DNA of 64,000 nucleotides from the NCBI GenBank assembly GCA_021822385.1, contig JAKARC010000008.1, positions 1 through 64,000 of the forward strand, in the 5' to 3' direction. The translations under genes were made by a program, and so were the position numbers. Shown one piece after another: positions 1 to 9,383 of the stretch (position 1 is the stretch's first letter; the number at the start of each line of letters is the position of its first letter). Origin of the DNA: Pseudomonadota bacterium (GTDB lineage: Bacteria > Pseudomonadota > Gammaproteobacteria > Steroidobacterales > Steroidobacteraceae). A model generated the notes under the pieces. It made no database searches and was not told the DNA's origin. It saw nothing but the letters and a program-made list of their open reading frames with translations.

Positions 1-304
1 CGTGACCACACGCTTCGGTGCCGTGGTGCGCGACATGCACGCACTGCGCCACTGGCGCCGAACGGTGATTGATTTCGCCGGCGGCGACCTCTCGAGTCTG
101 CGTGCCGATCAGCCCGTGCACGCGGTGGTGACGGCCACTGGGGCGAGGGTTACTGCCGTGCACGTACAGCGTCTGCCGGAAAATGGCCACTGGCGTGCGC
201 AATTCACGGTGCACCCGACCGGCGGCCCGGTCAATCTGCGCTGTTACCTCGAACTCTACGGAGCCCCGCTCACGGAGACATGGACCTACCAATGGACACC
301 CTGA
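1..304 (+). CDS. opgG: Glucan biosynthesis protein OpgG (C-terminal end, 5' truncated by window)
   Basis: Only the last ~100 residues are inside the window; the reading frame is open from the first bases. The segment matches the C-terminal immunoglobulin-like part of OpgG/OpgD periplasmic proteins. It has the VDFAGGDL-type strand and ends LTETWTYQWTP. The same positions in the complete paralogue downstream read VDFVGGDL and LTETWMYQYTP. OpgG-family proteins act in the periplasm on the backbone and branching of osmoregulated periplasmic glucans. The gene overlaps the start of opgH, so the two are probably translated together. OpgG rather than OpgD is inferred from the order opgG-opgH and from the downstream copy carrying the Tat signal typical of OpgD. 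Confidence 0.85.
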   Translation, partial: VTTRFGAVVRDMHALRHWRRTVIDFAGGDLSSLRADQPVHAVVTATGARVTAVHVQRLPENGHWRAQFTVHPTGGPVNLRCYLELYGAPLTETWTYQWTP

Positions 305-2235
305 ACGTCGACGCCGATGCACCGCAACTGCGCACGGTCGCGCGCCGACGACGCTCGGCGTTCTTCGGCTTGACGGTGCTCACCGCGGCGAGTGCAACGT
401 GGATGATGTGGAGCATTCTCGCGGCCAATGGCCTGAACGATCTTGACCGCGCCGGACTTGTACTCTTCTTCGTTCTGTTCCTGTGGATCTCCACTTCGTT
501 TTGGACGGCCATCGCCGGCTTTGCCGTGCGCTTGCGCGGGCGCGACCCGGCCCAGCTGCGCCTCCCGGCGGGCGCCGTCGGCGCGCTGCGCGCTCGCACC
601 GCGGTCATCATGCCCATATACAACGAGGACACGGCCCGGGTCGCCGCGGGTCTCGAGAGCATCTGGGCATCGATCGCGCGCCTGCCGGAGCGCGCGGCGT
701 TTGATCTGTTCATCCTCTCGGACACGCGCGACAGCCGGATCGGCGCCGCGGAAGAGCAGACCTGGGCCGAGCTCGTGGCGCGACACGAGGCCGCCGGCCG
801 CATCTTCTACCGCCGCCGCCCCGAGAACCGCGGCCGCAAGGCCGGCAACATCGCCGACTTCATCACCACCTGGGGCGCCGCTTACGACTACGCGGTCATA
901 CTCGACGCCGACAGCATCATGTCCGGGGAGGCGCTGCGCGAGCTCGTGCGCCTGATGGAGGCGCATCCGCGGGTCGGCATCATCCAGGCGTTACCGCTGC
1001 CGGCGGGCCGCGACACTTTGTTTGCGCGCCTGCTGCAGTTCGCGACGCGCCTCTCAAGCCCCATGCTCGCGAGCGGCCTCGCCTATTGGCAGCTCGGCGA
1101 AAGCAATTATTGGGGACACAACGCAATCGTGCGCGTGCGCGCCTTCGCCGCTTGCTGCGGGTTGCCGCGTCTGCCCGGTGCCGCACCGTTTGGCGGGGAC
1201 ATCCTGAGCCACGATTTCGCCGAGGCGGCATTCATGCGCCGCGCGGGCTGGCAAGTGTGGCTGCTGCCGATCGAGCACGGCAGCTGGGAGGAAATCCCCT
1301 CCAATGTCATCGACTACGCGGCGCGCGATCAGCGCTGGGCACAAGGCAACATACAGCACCTCGGACTGCTGCCCGCGCGCGGCTTGCACTGGCTGAGCCG
1401 GGTGAACTTGGTGAGCGGGGTGCTGTCCTACCTCGCCTCGCCGCTGTGGCTGCTCGAGCTGCTGTTGAGTTCAACCGTCATCATCCTGCAGGCCGTGCAC
1501 GGCCACCGCTACTTCCTGCCGGGCAGCTACGGGTTGTTTCCCCGCTGGCCGCACTATCGCGACGGGGAAATCGCGGCACTGCTCACCCTGACCGCAGTGG
1601 TGCTGTTCCTGCCGAAGATACTTGCCGCCGTTCTGGCGCTGCGCGATCCGGCGCTGCGGCGCGGCTTCGGCGGGGCCGCGCGCCTTGGCGCCAGCGTCGT
1701 GCTCGAGCAGCTCTTCAGCGTGCTGCTCGCCCCGGCAATGATGTTGTTCCACACCGCGTTCGTCATGGCAACGCTCGCCGGCCGTTCGGTCGGCTGGCAC
1801 GCGCAGGAACGGGGCGATCGGCGTGTCGGCCTTGGCGAGGCATTGCACCGCCATGTCTGGCATCTGTTGATCGGAGTTGTCTGGGGCGCGTTGATACTCA
1901 AACTCGCGCCGCGCTACACCGGCTGGCTGACACCGGTGCTCCTCGGCATGATATTATCCGTTCCGCTCACGATGCTCACGAGCAGCGTCCGGCTCGGTCG
2001 CTGGCTGCGCCGGCATCGATTGCTGTTGACGCCGGAGGAAACCCAGCCGCCGGCGGAACTCGCCGCATTGCGGCGACGCATGGAGCATCCCGGCGCCCCG
2101 GTGCGCGCGCCGGTTGATCAGTCGCAGGTGCGCATACCGGCGCGCGCGCCGTTGGAAATGCCGACGCAACCGCTGCGCTACTGGAGTGTACGTGCGGCCT
2201 TAAATGGCATCGGCCAGCGAACGGAGACCTTATGA
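280..2235 (+). CDS. opgH: Glucans biosynthesis glucosyltransferase OpgH (MdoH)
   Basis: Inner-membrane family 2 glycosyltransferase that polymerises beta-glucan from UDP-glucose and extrudes it to the periplasm. The 651-residue product has two N-terminal membrane segments (about residues 25-85), then a cytosolic GT domain with LDADSIM (DxD region), HDFAEAAFMRR and the QRWAQGN signature (Q-x-x-R-W type). Hydrophobic segments follow in the C-terminal half. It lacks the long N-terminal extension of the E. coli protein (about 850 residues) and is the size of Xanthomonas HrpM. It overlaps the opgG end by 25 bases. A second in-frame ATG lies at 292; neither start has an ideally spaced Shine-Dalgarno (GGAG at 274-277). 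Confidence 0.93.
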   Translation: MDLPMDTLNVDADAPQLRTVARRRRSAFFGLTVLTAASATWMMWSILAANGLNDLDRAGLVLFFVLFLWISTSFWTAIAGFAVRLRGRDPAQLRLPAGAVGALRARTAVIMPIYNEDTARVAAGLESIWASIARLPERAAFDLFILSDTRDSRIGAAEEQTWAELVARHEAAGRIFYRRRPENRGRKAGNIADFITTWGAAYDYAVILDADSIMSGEALRELVRLMEAHPRVGIIQALPLPAGRDTLFARLLQFATRLSSPMLASGLAYWQLGESNYWGHNAIVRVRAFAACCGLPRLPGAAPFGGDILSHDFAEAAFMRRAGWQVWLLPIEHGSWEEIPSNVIDYAARDQRWAQGNIQHLGLLPARGLHWLSRVNLVSGVLSYLASPLWLLELLLSSTVIILQAVHGHRYFLPGSYGLFPRWPHYRDGEIAALLTLTAVVLFLPKILAAVLALRDPALRRGFGGAARLGASVVLEQLFSVLLAPAMMLFHTAFVMATLAGRSVGWHAQERGDRRVGLGEALHRHVWHLLIGVVWGALILKLAPRYTGWLTPVLLGMILSVPLTMLTSSVRLGRWLRRHRLLLTPEETQPPAELAALRRRMEHPGAPVRAPVDQSQVRIPARAPLEMPTQPLRYWSVRAALNGIGQRTETL

Positions 2236-2278
2236 TGAGCCACAACCTGACACCCAGCACAGCGCCCGGAGTCGGCGG

Positions 2279-3898
2279 ATGAAGCGGCGCGGCTTTCTGC
2301 AAGCGGGGGCCGCGAGCCTCACCTCCCTGGCGGCGCCCTGGCCGATGGCGGTCAAGCCCCCCAGCAAAAAACGCGAACGAGCCGCCGCCCGTGGCATCAC
2401 GCACTACGGCCCGGAGCAACCGTTCTCGTTCGCGCGACTGAAGGCGCGCGCACGCGCCATGTCGCTTACGGTCTACGACGAGCACTATCCGCCGGTTCCG
2501 GCCGTCATCCGCGATCTCAGCTGGGACAAATGGGAAGCGATCAGCTATCGGCCAGACCGCACGCTGTGGTACGAGGACGATTTGTTCTTCCGTATCCGCT
2601 TTGACCACCTCGGCTACATCATGACCCGGCCGGTGTACATTCACGTCCTCGAGAACGGCGTTGCGCGCCAGATCCTGTTCCGGCCGGACCTGTTCGATTA
2701 CAGTGGATCGGGCCTCAAGCTTGCGCAGATTCCGCCCAATCTCGGCTTCTCCGGCTTCAACGTCCTCTTTCACACCAACTGGGTCGACGACCGGGTGGTG
2801 TTTCAGGGCGCCTCGTATTTCCGCGCCGTTGACGGCACCGGCCAATACGGCATGTCGCAACGCGGGCTCGCCATCGATACAGGCATGCCGCAGCCGGAGG
2901 AATTCCCCAAATTCACCGAGTTCTATCTGGAGAAGCCGCAGCCAAAGTCCACCGTGCTCATCCTGTATGCGCTGCTCGACTCACCGAGCGTTGCCGGCGC
3001 CTACCGCTTCGTCATCGATGTGGCGAGCACGCTGATCATGGACGTGGATCTGACGCTCTATCCGCGCAAGCAGATCACCCGGCTCGGCATTGCGCCGGGC
3101 ACAAGCATGTATCTGGTCGGCGAGAACGATCATCGGGTCGCTGACGACTGGCGGCCGCAAATACATGATTCCCAGGGCCTGCAGATGCACACCGGTGCGG
3201 GCGAGTGGATCTGGCGGCCGCTCACCAACCCGAGCGTGGTACGCGTCAACTCGTATCTCGATGATAATCCACGCGGCTTCGGACTGATGCAGCGCGATCA
3301 CCGCTTCGCGAACTACCAGGACGATGGCGCGTGGTACAACCGCCGGCCGAGCTGCTGGGTGGCCCCGAAGGGCGCCTGGCGCCGCGGGGCGGTGATGCTG
3401 GTCGAGATCCCGACCGAGACCGAGACCATGGACAACATCGTGGCATTCTGGAATCCGGCCGAGGAGATCGTGCCCGGCAGGCCCTACGATTACGGCTACA
3501 AGCTGTACTGGTGCGCGGAAAACCCGTTCAATCCCGACCGTGCCCTGACGCGAGCCACGCGCGACGGGATCGGCGGTGTGGTCGGCCGCAAGCGCACGAA
3601 ATTCTCCTGGCGGTTCGTGGTCGATTTCGTCGGCGGGGATCTGCCGATGCTCCTGCGCGACGACCCGGTGAAGGCGATCGTCAGCACCTCGCACGGTTAC
3701 GTCGAACTCGTCTCGGCGCGCCCGCTGTTGCCGATCAAAGGTTGGCGCGCGATGTTCGATCTGGTGCCCGAGGGGGCACCGGGACCGATCGACCTGCGGC
3801 TGTTTCTGTCCCTCGGCGGACAGGCACTCACGGAAACGTGGATGTACCAGTACACGCCGCCACCGCTTGCCGAGCAGCGCACCTATCTTACAAGTTAG
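2279..3898 (+). CDS. opgD: Glucan biosynthesis protein OpgD, Tat-exported
   Basis: Periplasmic protein that shapes osmoregulated periplasmic glucans. The start at 2279 is preferred over the upstream in-frame ATG at 2204 because it places a twin-arginine signal (KRRGFLQAG) at the very N-terminus; from there the protein is 539 residues. The body shows the conserved beta-rich OpgG/OpgD fold features, such as YRPDRTLWYEDD, SYLDDNPRGFGLMQRDH and a C-terminal LTETWMYQYTP. The C-terminus is closely similar to the truncated paralogue at the window start, so OpgH is flanked by two OpgG-family proteins. E. coli keeps opgD away from opgGH, so this grouping is a local feature. Confidence 0.9.
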   Translation: MKRRGFLQAGAASLTSLAAPWPMAVKPPSKKRERAAARGITHYGPEQPFSFARLKARARAMSLTVYDEHYPPVPAVIRDLSWDKWEAISYRPDRTLWYEDDLFFRIRFDHLGYIMTRPVYIHVLENGVARQILFRPDLFDYSGSGLKLAQIPPNLGFSGFNVLFHTNWVDDRVVFQGASYFRAVDGTGQYGMSQRGLAIDTGMPQPEEFPKFTEFYLEKPQPKSTVLILYALLDSPSVAGAYRFVIDVASTLIMDVDLTLYPRKQITRLGIAPGTSMYLVGENDHRVADDWRPQIHDSQGLQMHTGAGEWIWRPLTNPSVVRVNSYLDDNPRGFGLMQRDHRFANYQDDGAWYNRRPSCWVAPKGAWRRGAVMLVEIPTETETMDNIVAFWNPAEEIVPGRPYDYGYKLYWCAENPFNPDRALTRATRDGIGGVVGRKRTKFSWRFVVDFVGGDLPMLLRDDPVKAIVSTSHGYVELVSARPLLPIKGWRAMFDLVPEGAPGPIDLRLFLSLGGQALTETWMYQYTPPPLAEQRTYLTS

Positions 3899-4038
3899 TC
3901 TTGCGCGGGCCGGCGCGAGACCGACCCTAGGGTGGCAATTCCGCGCCGTCTGCACCATAATGACAGGCCGTCGCGGTCACATGGGGATTCGCGGTCGGCC
4001 GCGCAGGGCTCCTCTGCGGCGGCGCGATCGGCACGGAC

Positions 4039-5313
4039 ATGCCCTTGCGCTCACATCCGGAGGCCGAAACCCCGGCCGATCTCAGCGCCCGGTTCACTGC
4101 GGTGCGCCATCGCACCGAGCAGCTGTGCGCGCCGCTTGCGCCAGAGGACACTGTGGTGCAGTCGATGCCGCAGGCCAGTCCGACAAAATGGCATCTGGCA
4201 CATACCACCTGGTTCTTCGAGCGCTTCGTGCTCGAACGCGGCGGCACGGGCGGCGGGCCGGAACATCCGCACTGGCATTTCCTGTTCAATTCGTACTATC
4301 AAAGCGCCGGTCCAATGCACGCGCGGGATGCACGCGGTCTGATCACCCGGCCGACATTGGCCGAGGTCCTGGACTACCGCCGGCGCATCGACGCCGCCGT
4401 GCACGAGCGGCTGCAGCGCGGGCTCGATGGGGAACTGACTGCGGTGCTCGTGCTCGGCTTGAACCACGAGCAGCAGCACCAGGAATTGATGCTCACCGAC
4501 ATCAAACATCTGTTCGCCTGCAATCCGCTGCAGCCGGCCTATGTCGCAGCGGCGGCACCGCGCCCCGGGCGCGCGCGCGCACTGGGCTTCCTGCCGGGGC
4601 AAACGGGCGTTGTCAGCACGGGCTTCTCGGGCACGGGCTTCGCCTACGACAACGAACGGCCCCGGCACGATGAACTGCTGCACCCGCACGCCATCGCCGC
4701 GCGCCCGGTGAGCAACGCCGAGTACACCGAGTTCATCCGCGACGGCGGCTACCGCACGCCACTGCTGTGGATGGCCGAGGGCTGGGCCACGCTCGAGCGC
4801 GAAGGCTGGTCACGCCCGCTCTATTGGGCGCAGGACCTGACCCATGCGTTCACGCTGAGCGGCCCGCGGCCGCTCGATCCGCATGCTCCGGTCTGCCACG
4901 TGAGCTTCTTCGAGGCCGATGCGTTTGCCCGCTGGGCCGGCGCGCGACTGCCACTCGAGGCCGAATGGGAGACCCTTGCGGCCACGCTCGATCCGGCGCA
5001 GGGACATTTTGCCGACGCCGGACTGTTCGAGCCGCGCGCCGCCGCAGAGGATACGGCCGAGCAGCTCCCGAGCCAGCTGTTCGGCGATGTGTGGGAGTGG
5101 ACCGCGAGTCCCTACGTCGGCTACCCGGGCTTCAAGCCGCTCGCCGGGGCGCTCGGCGAATACAACGGCAAGTTCATGTGTGGACAGTGGGTGCTGCGCG
5201 GCGGCTCGTGCGCGACCCCGCGCGGCCACGTACGCGCGAGCTACCGCAATTTCTTCTACCCGGGCGATCGCTGGCAGTTCAGCGGCATCCGCCTGGCACG
5301 CGATCTGCCATGA
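4039..5313 (+). CDS. egtB: Ergothioneine biosynthesis protein EgtB (iron-dependent sulfoxide synthase)
   Basis: Joins a thiol donor to C2 of trimethylhistidine (hercynine) using O2 and a mononuclear non-haem iron. The 424-residue protein has an N-terminal DinB-like domain (WHLAHTTWFFE near residue 52) and the iron-binding H-x3-H-x-E motif (HEQQHQE near residue 149). A C-terminal FGE-sulfatase domain contains GDVWEWTASPY and the terminal FSGIRLARDL. Its stop overlaps the start of egtD by 4 bases (ATGA), so the pair is an operon. No egtA, egtC or egtE is adjacent, so the sulfur donor (cysteine or gamma-glutamylcysteine) and the lyase cannot be read from the locus. Confidence 0.93.
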   Translation: MPLRSHPEAETPADLSARFTAVRHRTEQLCAPLAPEDTVVQSMPQASPTKWHLAHTTWFFERFVLERGGTGGGPEHPHWHFLFNSYYQSAGPMHARDARGLITRPTLAEVLDYRRRIDAAVHERLQRGLDGELTAVLVLGLNHEQQHQELMLTDIKHLFACNPLQPAYVAAAAPRPGRARALGFLPGQTGVVSTGFSGTGFAYDNERPRHDELLHPHAIAARPVSNAEYTEFIRDGGYRTPLLWMAEGWATLEREGWSRPLYWAQDLTHAFTLSGPRPLDPHAPVCHVSFFEADAFARWAGARLPLEAEWETLAATLDPAQGHFADAGLFEPRAAAEDTAEQLPSQLFGDVWEWTASPYVGYPGFKPLAGALGEYNGKFMCGQWVLRGGSCATPRGHVRASYRNFFYPGDRWQFSGIRLARDLP

Positions 5314-6293
5314 GCACGCTGCCGAGCGAGATCTTTCTGCACGATCTGCGCCCGAGCGCCGCGGACATGCGCGCCGCGGTGCTCGCCGGCCTGACCCGAC
5401 GACCGAAGCGGTTGCCGTCGAAATACTTCTACGACACGCGCGGCTCGCAGCTGTTCGAGCAGATCTGCGCGCTGCCCGAATACTACCTGACACGCGCCGA
5501 GCTTGAACTGATGCGCATGCACGCTGCGGCGATCGGCACCGCCCTCGGGGAACGTGCGCTGGTGATCGAATACGGCAGCGGCAGTGCCACGAAGACACGC
5601 CTGCTGCTTGAGCATCTCGCGGACGCCGTCGCTTATGTGCCGGTGGAAATCTCCCGCAGCGCCCTCACTGCGAGCGTCGCGCGGCTGAGGACGACATTTC
5701 CGCACCTCGAGATGCTGCCGGTGTGTGCCGATTTCACGCAGCCGCTCACCCTGCCCGAGCCGGCGCGCGCGCCGCGGCGCACCGTGATCTATTTCCCCGG
5801 CTCCACGCTCGGTAACTTCGACACCGAAGCGGCGGTGCAGCTCCTCGCGCAGATGCGCCAGACGATGGGTGCGCACGGTGCGGCGCTGATCGGCGTCGAT
5901 CGGGTCAAATCGAGCGAGCAGATCGAAGCGGCCTACAACGATGCGGCCGGCGTCACGGCCGAGTTCACACTGAACCTGCTGCAGCGCATCAACCGCGAGC
6001 TGCAGGCCGACTTCGACCTACGCGCCTTCCGTCACCGCGCGCGCTATCACCCGCAGCGCGAGCGGATCGAGACGGACATCATCAGCCGGACCGATCAGGA
6101 GGTGCGCGTCGCCGGACGGCACGTTCACTTCGCCGCGGGCGAGGCCATGCGGGTCGAGATCAGCTGCAAGTACTCCCCGGAATCCTTCGCGCGCCTCGCC
6201 GCGCGCGCCGGCCTGCGCGTCACGCAGGCGTGGAGCGACTCCGAAGCGCTCTTCAGTGTGCACTGTCTGCGTCCGGTCGGCCGAGCGACCTGA
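5310..6293 (+). CDS. egtD: L-histidine N(alpha)-methyltransferase EgtD
   Basis: SAM-dependent enzyme that trimethylates histidine to hercynine, the first step of ergothioneine synthesis. The start at 5310 overlaps the egtB stop (ATGA). The frame is open further upstream, but that part is antisense or shadow sequence inside egtB. The 327-residue protein begins with the family-typical PKRLPSKYFYDTRGSQLFEQI, has a SAM-binding IEYGSGSATKTRLLL near residue 85, and VIYFPGSTLGNF near residue 165. Length and motifs agree with the EgtD/DUF2260 family. With EgtB it supplies the two core enzymes of ergothioneine formation. Confidence 0.94.
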   Translation: MSTLPSEIFLHDLRPSAADMRAAVLAGLTRRPKRLPSKYFYDTRGSQLFEQICALPEYYLTRAELELMRMHAAAIGTALGERALVIEYGSGSATKTRLLLEHLADAVAYVPVEISRSALTASVARLRTTFPHLEMLPVCADFTQPLTLPEPARAPRRTVIYFPGSTLGNFDTEAAVQLLAQMRQTMGAHGAALIGVDRVKSSEQIEAAYNDAAGVTAEFTLNLLQRINRELQADFDLRAFRHRARYHPQRERIETDIISRTDQEVRVAGRHVHFAAGEAMRVEISCKYSPESFARLAARAGLRVTQAWSDSEALFSVHCLRPVGRAT

Positions 6294-6484
6294 GCGCGCG
6301 CATCCTGCACTGCACTGCGTCGCTCGTGACGAGAGTGCTGTCCGAACGTGACCTCGAGCGTGTTGGTAATGCTGTGCGGCGAGTGGCAGCCGTGAGGCGG
6401 CCAGCCTGTTCCCGGCACCCCCTATCGCCAGTGCGGGCCGGCAGGCTGCCGAACCGCACATGCCGCCGAGCGATCGCGGCGGGA

Positions 6485-6874
6485 TCAGACCCAATAATCC
6501 CCGACGCAGCGCCCGTCCGATGGCAGTCGTCCGGTCTCCTCGAGCCAGTCGACGCGTTGCACCGGAATTTGTGCCACGGTCTCCGGCTCAGCCAGGCGCA
6601 AGTTGACGCCCATCCGGCGCCGCCCGTCCGGTCCTGCCGCGAGCGCCCGCCAGTACGCCAGACATCCGCAAGCGGGACAGAAGTGAAAGCCGAGCGAATC
6701 ACCGCGGATATAGACGCTGCTCGTCCCCGACACGCTGATGCATTCACCGTCGCGACCGTACGCCCAGAGCGCCGCGTACCGGCGGCACACGGTGCAGTTG
6801 CATGCCGTCGCACTCTCGGGCCGGCCGTCAAACGACCAGCCGAGGGCACCGCAATGACATGACCCCTGAAGCAT
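6485..6874 (-). CDS. GFA-family (CENP-V/GFA domain) zinc protein
   Basis: A 129-residue protein of the glutathione-dependent formaldehyde-activating (GFA) fold. Three zinc-binding cysteine clusters are visible: CHCG at residue 6, CNCTVC near residue 26 and CPACGC near residue 67. Most members have no proven enzymatic role; formaldehyde-glutathione activity was claimed only for a few. It stands alone, in opposite orientation to its neighbours, so context adds nothing. Family assignment is firm; function is unknown. Confidence 0.85.
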   Translation of the reverse strand: MLQGSCHCGALGWSFDGRPESATACNCTVCRRYAALWAYGRDGECISVSGTSSVYIRGDSLGFHFCPACGCLAYWRALAAGPDGRRRMGVNLRLAEPETVAQIPVQRVDWLEETGRLPSDGRCVGDYWV

Positions 6875-6941
6875 GGGGCGAGTATCGCACGGCGCGCACC
6901 AGGTCGACTGGCGCCCAGGCTAAGATAGCCGATAGCCGCGC

Positions 6942-7526
6942 ATGAGCGAACACCGACCACGTTCCGAGGCCTGCGCACGCAACCGCGAGCCGATCCTGGC
7001 GGTGCGGCGGCGATATTTCGCCACTCGCCGCCGCGTGCTCGAGATCGGCAGCGGCAGCGCGGAGCACGCCGAGCACTTCGCCGCGGCCCTGCCCGCCCTC
7101 ACGTGGCAGAGTTCCGACGTCGCTTCGCATCTGCCGGACCTGCGCCAGTGGATTGCCATGGCCGGCCTCGCTAATCTGCCGCCACCCCTGGCGCTCGATG
7201 TCAGTGGTCCCTGGCCCGAGGCGCGCTTCGACGCGCTGTTCACGGCCAACACCCTGCACATCATGGACTGGGAGCACGTCCGCGCCCTGTTCGCGGCGCT
7301 GCTCGCCGTGTACGGTCCCTTCAACTACGACGGCCGGTTCACCAGCCCGAGCAATGCGGCCTTCGACACTTGGCTCAAACGGCGCTCGCCCGCAAGCGGC
7401 ATCCGCGACTTCGCCGCCATCGACAATTTGGCGCGCGCGAGCGGATTGACGCTCGTGGAGGATGGCCTCATGCCGGCCAACAACCGCATGCTCATCTGGC
7501 AGAGCGCCACGACCCAGGCGCGCTGA
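6942..7526 (+). CDS. DUF938-family SAM-dependent methyltransferase
   Basis: A 194-residue class I methyltransferase-like protein. The SAM-binding loop is RRVLEIGSGSAEHAEHFA (about residues 28-45), and an acidic/hydrophobic strand FDALFTANTLHIM follows. The family-typical motif GPFNYDGRFTS lies near residue 127, before a C-terminal NRMLIWQ. DUF938 proteins are widespread in proteobacteria and their substrate is not known. The gene faces the minus-strand ATP-grasp gene, with 4 bases between the two stop codons. Confidence 0.88.
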   Translation: MSEHRPRSEACARNREPILAVRRRYFATRRRVLEIGSGSAEHAEHFAAALPALTWQSSDVASHLPDLRQWIAMAGLANLPPPLALDVSGPWPEARFDALFTANTLHIMDWEHVRALFAALLAVYGPFNYDGRFTSPSNAAFDTWLKRRSPASGIRDFAAIDNLARASGLTLVEDGLMPANNRMLIWQSATTQAR

Positions 7527-7530
7527 GCGT

Positions 7531-8466
7531 TCAACCGGCGCGCAGCGCTGTCACGATCTGGTGTGCGAGCCGCTCGGCCGCCCCTGGCGCAAATCCCAGA
7601 AACAGCGACGGCTCGGTGAGTTCGAGCTCGAGCACAACGGGTGCGCCGGACGGATCGCGCAGCAGATCGACCCGCGCATAAAGCGGCGCCTGCGGCACGC
7701 GCCCCGAGGCTACCAGCGCCGCGAGCACACGCTCGCCCAGCGCCAGTTCGGCCGCATGCGGCATGCGTGCCGTGATGTGCTCCGGGGCAAACAGCGCCCG
7801 CGTCGGGTCCGCATTCAGCCGCAGCAGCGGGCCCTTGCGGATGGCGTGGCTGAACTGACCGGCAAAGTAGAGCAGCGCCGTCTCGCCGTCGCGCTCGACA
7901 TCCTCGAGATAGGGTTGCACCAGTACGCTGCGTTCGGCCTCGAGCAAACCGGTGGCGTGCCGAACGGCCTCGGTGAGTTGCGCACGGGTGAGGCGCCGTG
8001 CGCCTCGCGATCCGGCACCCACAGCCGGCTTGATGACCAGCTGCGCGCAGCGCTCAGCCGCCAGAAAACGCTCGATCGCCGGCTGCGGCCGCTCGCGCGG
8101 CTCGATGAACAGACTCGGCACGACGGGCAATCCAAGCTGCGCGAGGTCGCGCAAGTAGTGCTTGTCGGTGTTCCACTCGACGAGCGCACGTGGATTGTGC
8201 AATTGCGTGCGCGCACTCACCCGCTCGAGCCAGCCACGAAACTCCCCGAGCCGCTCGGTGTAATCCCAGGTCGAGCGCAGCACCGCGACGTCATACTCTG
8301 ACCAGGGCGCGAGCGGATCGTCCCAGTCGACGATCGCAGGAGCAAGGCCGACGTGCTGCAGCGCCGCTGCGAGCGGGAGCATATCCTCATCGAGCCCGCG
8401 CGCGGCGCGCGCACTGACCAGTGCCACACGGGACCTGCGGCCCGCGAGGCTGCCCGAAGAGTTCAT
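7531..8466 (-). CDS. ATP-grasp ligase family protein (RimK/DcsG-like)
   Basis: A 311-residue protein with the layout of an ATP-grasp ligase. The N-terminal half carries LRSTWDYTERLGEF and VEWNTDKHYLRDL; the central LVIKPAVGAGSRGARRL is the ATP-binding lysine/glycine region; LVQPYLEDVERDGETALLYF and the C-terminal DLLRDPSGAPVVLELEL carry metal-binding acidic residues. The STWDY plus WN-DK-YL combination is one I associate with DcsG-like (cycloserine biosynthesis) ATP-grasp proteins of unknown substrate; this is recall, not a search. The start is the ATG at 8466, overlapping the stop of the amidase gene by 4 bases. The open frame extends to 8883, but that part lies inside the amidase gene and is not coding. 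Confidence 0.78.
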   Translation of the reverse strand: MNSSGSLAGRRSRVALVSARAARGLDEDMLPLAAALQHVGLAPAIVDWDDPLAPWSEYDVAVLRSTWDYTERLGEFRGWLERVSARTQLHNPRALVEWNTDKHYLRDLAQLGLPVVPSLFIEPRERPQPAIERFLAAERCAQLVIKPAVGAGSRGARRLTRAQLTEAVRHATGLLEAERSVLVQPYLEDVERDGETALLYFAGQFSHAIRKGPLLRLNADPTRALFAPEHITARMPHAAELALGERVLAALVASGRVPQAPLYARVDLLRDPSGAPVVLELELTEPSLFLGFAPGAAERLAHQIVTALRAG

Positions 8467-9383
8467 CGCGCCTGCCCGTCGAAACTGAGCAGCGCCCCGT
8501 ACAGCTCCGGCCGACGGTCGCGGAACACGAACCAATTCGCACGCAGCCGTGCGATCTGATCCAGATCGAACTCGGCGCCGAGCACCGCATCGCCCGCCGC
8601 ATCCGCCTCGGCGATCTTGGCGCCGAGCGCATCGGTAATGAACGAGGCGCCGTAGAAGTGAATATAAAGCCGCTGCGGATCCTGCAGCGAGCGCTCGAGC
8701 CCGTAGCGGTTCGCCGCGATGAGTGGGGTGAGATTCGCCGCCGCGTGCCCCTGTTGCGTCCGCTGCCAGTGGGCGCGCGAGTCGATCGGCGGCGCTGGCG
8801 GCGGCTCCGAGCCGATGGCCGTCGGATACAGCAGCAGCTCGGCGCCGCCGAGCACCATGGCGCGGGCCGCCTCGGGAAACCACTGATCCCAGCAGATGCC
8901 GACGCCAATGCGTGCATAGCGGGTCTGCCAGACCTTAAAGCCCGTATCCCCCGGACTGAAGTAGGTCTTCTCCTGGTATCCAGGCCCATTCGGAATATGC
9001 GCCTTGCGATACACGCCGAGCAGGGCGCCATCCGCATCGAGCACCGCCACGGAATTGAAATAGGCCTGCCCGGCACGCTCGAAGAAGCTGACGGGCAGCA
9101 CCACGGCAAGCTCACGCGCCAGCGCACTGAAATGCCGCACCACCCGGCTTTCGCCCACGGGACTCGCGAGACGCAGGTGCCGTGCGTCCTGCTCGATGCA
9201 AAAATAGGGTGTCTCGAACAGCTCCGGCAACTGGATGATCTGAGCACCCGCGGCCGCAGCCTGGCGCACCAGTGCCTCGGCGACGGCGATGTTCGCCTGC
9301 GCGTCCCAACCGCACGCCATCTGGATGGCCGCCACACGGACCGGGCGCGGGCAGGGGCGCAAGTGCTCCGGTGCGTCAGTCAC
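8463..9383 (-). CDS. aguB: N-carbamoylputrescine amidase
   Basis: Nitrilase-superfamily hydrolase, 306 residues, which removes the carbamoyl group of N-carbamoylputrescine to give putrescine, CO2 and ammonia. The Glu-Lys-Cys triad is visible: QLPELFETPYF (Glu), VYRKAHIPNGPG (Lys) and GVGICWDQWFPE (Cys). FSPGDTGF and DSRAHWQRTQQGHA are typical of AguB and its plant homologues. The usual partner, agmatine deiminase aguA, is not adjacent. Instead the gene is overlapped at its 5' end by an oxidoreductase gene (8 bases) and at its 3' end by an ATP-grasp gene (4 bases), so the three are almost certainly one operon. Another carbamoyl or amide substrate remains possible. Confidence 0.87.
   Translation of the reverse strand: MTDAPEHLRPCPRPVRVAAIQMACGWDAQANIAVAEALVRQAAAAGAQIIQLPELFETPYFCIEQDARHLRLASPVGESRVVRHFSALARELAVVLPVSFFERAGQAYFNSVAVLDADGALLGVYRKAHIPNGPGYQEKTYFSPGDTGFKVWQTRYARIGVGICWDQWFPEAARAMVLGGAELLLYPTAIGSEPPPAPPIDSRAHWQRTQQGHAAANLTPLIAANRYGLERSLQDPQRLYIHFYGASFITDALGAKIAEADAAGDAVLGAEFDLDQIARLRANWFVFRDRRPELYGALLSFDGQAR

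Noticed and set aside
8467-8883. N-terminal extension of the ATP-grasp gene
   Set aside because: It overlaps the aguB coding sequence in another frame and lacks similarity; the ATG at 8466 gives the ATGA overlap.
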